Shown: positions 7,793 to 9,387 of the stretch, piece by piece
Position numbering within the stretch: the first letter of the stretch is position 1
Layout: every line of letters begins with the position of its first letter
Assembly: GCA_025929005.1 (NCBI GenBank)
Contig: JAICND010000032.1
Coordinates: forward strand, 1-9,387
From: Acidimicrobiia bacterium
Lineage (GTDB): Bacteria > Actinomycetota > Acidimicrobiia > Spongiisociales > ZC4RG35
DNA: 9,387 nucleotides
Direction: 5' to 3'
Position numbers and translations under genes: made by a program
Notes under the pieces: model-generated
The model's database searches: none
What the model was told of the DNA's origin: nothing
The model's input: the letters and a program-made list of their open reading frames with translations, nothing else

Positions 7793-8187
7793 CTCGTCTT
7801 CCCAAACCAGCTCTGTGGACTGCAACCCTGGCGCTGCTCGTCCTCGGCGTAGCGTTGGTCACCGCGGTGATCCCTTTCCGGCAGATCATCGATCAACAGC
7901 GAAGGGTTGAGGCTGCGGCGCTCGAGCTGTCCGCCATCACCACCGAGAACGGGATCCTCGAAGCTGAAGTGGCCGCCCTCAATACTCCCGAAGAGATAGA
8001 GCGGCTTGCCCGCGAGCAACTCGGCTACGTAATGCCGGGCGACATTGCCTATGTGGTGCTGGAGCCCGCCGACGAGCCGACCACCACGACCGCACCGCCT
8101 CCCATCACTGCGGAAGTACCACCTGAAGTTCCCTGGTATCGAGCGATCTGGAACTTCTTCACCGGCGCCGATCTCGTTGGGGGCTGA
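7789..8187 (+). CDS. ftsB: Septum formation initiator, FtsB/DivIC family
   Basis: A 132-residue bitopic membrane protein. It has a short basic cytoplasmic N-terminus (R3, K6), one transmembrane helix (about 9-29), a coiled coil (about 31-66) and the conserved segment 'IERLAREQLGYVMPGD' (70-85). In the divisome FtsB/DivIC pairs with FtsL and FtsQ/DivIB to control septal wall synthesis by FtsW and its PBP partner; that role is from family knowledge. After the domain comes a Thr/Pro-rich linker (about 93-114, with four Thr in a row) and an aromatic tail 'PWYRAIWNFFTGADLVGG' (115-132), both predicted outside the membrane. The ATG overlaps the eno stop (ATGA). Which paralogue name (ftsB or divIC) is right cannot be settled from sequence alone. 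Confidence 0.88.
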   Translation: MTRLPKPALWTATLALLVLGVALVTAVIPFRQIIDQQRRVEAAALELSAITTENGILEAEVAALNTPEEIERLAREQLGYVMPGDIAYVVLEPADEPTTTTAPPPITAEVPPEVPWYRAIWNFFTGADLVGG

Positions 8188-8689
8188 CTCCGAGGTCATT
8201 GCCGCTCAGATCGGACGACGTTTGCGGGCTCCGTCCGAGGTCGTCGCCCGCTGCCCGCTGGGGCTACCCGTGGTCGTGACGGTGCCGCCGCTGCTCGAGG
8301 ACGGGACTCCTTTTCCGACCCGATTCTGGTTGTCCTGTCCACTGGCCGTGAAGCGAATCGCCAGGCTGGAGTCGGCGGGTGGCATCCAGCAGATGGAGTC
8401 GCGGGCGGCATCCGATTCGGAGTTTGCCGCAGCTTTGAATGAGGCCCACGATCGTTATCGCCGCGACCGCGATCGGCTGGTACCACCCGAAGCAGTCCAC
8501 CGTCCCCAGGGCGGCGTGGCCGGTGCCATTGCGGGAGTGAAGTGCCTCCATGCCCACTTCGCTGACTACGCCGCCGGCAACCTCAACCCGGTCGGAGCCC
8601 TGGTGGCTCCGTCGATCGAGCCGCTCGATTGCACGATCCCTTGTGTCGTGGACGGGAGCCTGAACCCGGAGTGGAGAGAACCGAAGTGA
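8177..8689 (+). CDS. DUF501 family protein of unknown function
   Basis: About 170 residues. It matches the actinobacterial DUF501 pattern: 'RCPLGLPVVV' (25-34), 'DGTPFPTRFWLSCP' (42-55), an 'EAHDRYRRDR' helix (89-98), 'GVKCLHAH' (120-127) and 'NLNPVG' (135-140). Cysteines C26, C54 and C123 with H125 fall in the best-conserved segments, and C152 and C156 lie near the end. This could mark a metal or redox site, but no function is established. No transmembrane segment is visible, so it is probably cytoplasmic. The best start is a TTG at 8177-8179, overlapping the ftsB end by 11 bp and followed by 'GADSEVIAAQIGRRLR', which fits the family N-terminus. No clear Shine-Dalgarno supports it, so the start is uncertain. 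The frame is open back to 8045, but those residues are a Pro-rich shadow of ftsB. It sits between ftsB and ppx, its usual place in actinobacteria. Confidence 0.85.
   Translation: MGADSEVIAAQIGRRLRAPSEVVARCPLGLPVVVTVPPLLEDGTPFPTRFWLSCPLAVKRIARLESAGGIQQMESRAASDSEFAAALNEAHDRYRRDRDRLVPPEAVHRPQGGVAGAIAGVKCLHAHFADYAAGNLNPVGALVAPSIEPLDCTIPCVVDGSLNPEWREPK
8673..8678 (+). promoter_or_regulatory. Shine-Dalgarno of the ppx/gppA-type gene
   Basis: GGAGAG ends 7 nt before the GTG at 8686, inside the final codons of the DUF501 gene. Together with the GTGA stop/start overlap it fixes the start of the phosphatase gene. Confidence 0.7.
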
Positions 8690-9387
8690 GGCTGGCGGCG
8701 GTCGACATCGGCACCAATTCCATGCGGTTGCTGATCGTCCATCAGATCGGCGACGACACCGTTGAAATGGGACGGTGGCAGCGGGTCACCGGTCTGGGGA
8801 TCGGCGTAGATGCCACCGGCCTCCTCTCGGAGGAGGCCATCGACCGGACCCTGCTTGCCCTGGCCGAGTTCGGGGGGCGGATGCGAGACATGGAAGTTGA
8901 GCGGCGGCGGGCCGTGGCCACGTCGGCTTCGCGCGATGCGGGCAACCGGGAGCTGTTTTTCGACAAGGCTGAAGTCGCGCTCGGGGTTCGCCCCGAGCTG
9001 ATCTCGGGCGACGAGGAAGCCAGACTCGCTTTCACCGGAGCCACTTTCGGCGTGCCGGTGCCACCTCCGCACATCGTGGTCGACATCGGGGGAGGGTCGA
9101 CGGAGTTCGTGACGGTCGATGGCGGGCGATCCCTCGGGATGGGATCAGTCCGGCTGACCGAGAGGGTCCTCGGCAATCGTCCAACTTCCGTCGAGGACTT
9201 GGCCATGGCCAGGGGTCTGGTGCAAGAGAGCTTCGCCGGAATCGCCGCAACGAGCGGCAACGTGCTGGGGGTGGCGGGAACCTGGACAAGCCTGGCGGGA
9301 ATCAATCTTGGCGATCCAGAAGTGCACCTGTCGTCGTTAACGGCAGGGGAAGTCTCCGGCCTGGTCGAGAGACTGGCTCTTCTGACA
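8686..9387 (+). CDS. Ppx/GppA-family exopolyphosphatase / (p)ppGpp phosphohydrolase (partial, runs off the right edge)
   Basis: The first 234 codons of a gene that continues beyond the window; full-length relatives have about 300 or more residues. It belongs to the ASKHA (actin-like) phosphotransferase superfamily. Visible are the phosphate-1 loop 'AAVDIGTNSMRLLIV' (4-18), 'ATSASRDAGN' (about 83-92), 'ISGDEEARLAFTGA' (about 106-119), the phosphate-2 loop 'VVDIGGGSTEFV' (131-142, with Glu140), 'SVRLTERVL' and the adenosine-type motif 'GVAGTWTSLAG'. Family members remove terminal phosphate from polyphosphate or convert pppGpp to ppGpp; sequence does not say which applies. The gene occupies the position of M. 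tuberculosis ppx2 (Rv1026), next to DUF501. The start is GTG at 8686, overlapping the upstream TGA (GTGA). Confidence 0.93.
   Translation, partial: MRLAAVDIGTNSMRLLIVHQIGDDTVEMGRWQRVTGLGIGVDATGLLSEEAIDRTLLALAEFGGRMRDMEVERRRAVATSASRDAGNRELFFDKAEVALGVRPELISGDEEARLAFTGATFGVPVPPPHIVVDIGGGSTEFVTVDGGRSLGMGSVRLTERVLGNRPTSVEDLAMARGLVQESFAGIAATSGNVLGVAGTWTSLAGINLGDPEVHLSSLTAGEVSGLVERLALLT

Noticed and set aside
8742..9305. 187-codon minus-strand frame near the right edge
   Set aside because: It is antisense to the Ppx/GppA gene, whose phosphate-binding motifs read clearly on the plus strand.
1..9387. Search by eye for CRISPR arrays, tandem repeats, insertion sequence ends, tRNA genes, toxin-antitoxin pairs or a defence system
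   Set aside because: Nothing supportable was seen. All long stretches are covered by recognised housekeeping genes with uniform codon use.

Overview
The window looks like ordinary chromosome from a high-GC actinobacterium. The evidence is GC-rich third codon positions, GTG and TTG starts, and a gene block (mfd, MazG, enolase, a small FtsB/DivIC protein, a DUF501 protein, a Ppx/GppA phosphatase) whose order matches, from memory, the Mycobacterium tuberculosis Rv1020-Rv1026 neighbourhood. The protein variants suggest a deep-branching, perhaps uncultured lineage such as Acidimicrobiia; that placement is inference.

Layout. Positions 2-211 hold the 3' end of an unrecognised plus-strand gene whose tail overlaps, tail to tail, a minus-strand DinB-like gene (151-642). 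A 201-bp divergent spacer (643-843) follows. From 844 to the right edge, seven plus-strand genes are packed with almost no spacing: mfd (844-4137), a lipoprotein peptidyl-prolyl isomerase (4139-5071), a methylase-MazG fusion (5068-6492), eno (6515-7792), ftsB/divIC (7789-8187), a DUF501 gene (8177-8689) and a ppx/gppA-type gene (8686 to beyond the window). Four of the six junctions overlap (TTGA, ATGA, GTGA and one 11-bp overlap), one has a 1-bp gap, and the largest gap is 22 bp before eno. This is the layout of a translationally coupled operon.

Functions. The block mixes transcription-coupled repair (Mfd), extracytoplasmic protein folding (lipoprotein PPIase), nucleotide-pool cleaning (MazG), glycolysis (enolase), division-septum assembly (FtsB) and polyphosphate or (p)ppGpp turnover (Ppx/GppA). 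These do not form one pathway. The conserved order looks like an old housekeeping cluster.

No mobile element, CRISPR array, RNA gene, phage or defence island was found. The points most worth follow-up are the unexplained DUF501 protein with conserved Cys/His positions, a Cys pair in the lipoprotein parvulin domain, the YabN-type fusion, and a core gene order that also resembles the mfd-to-divIC region of Firmicutes.
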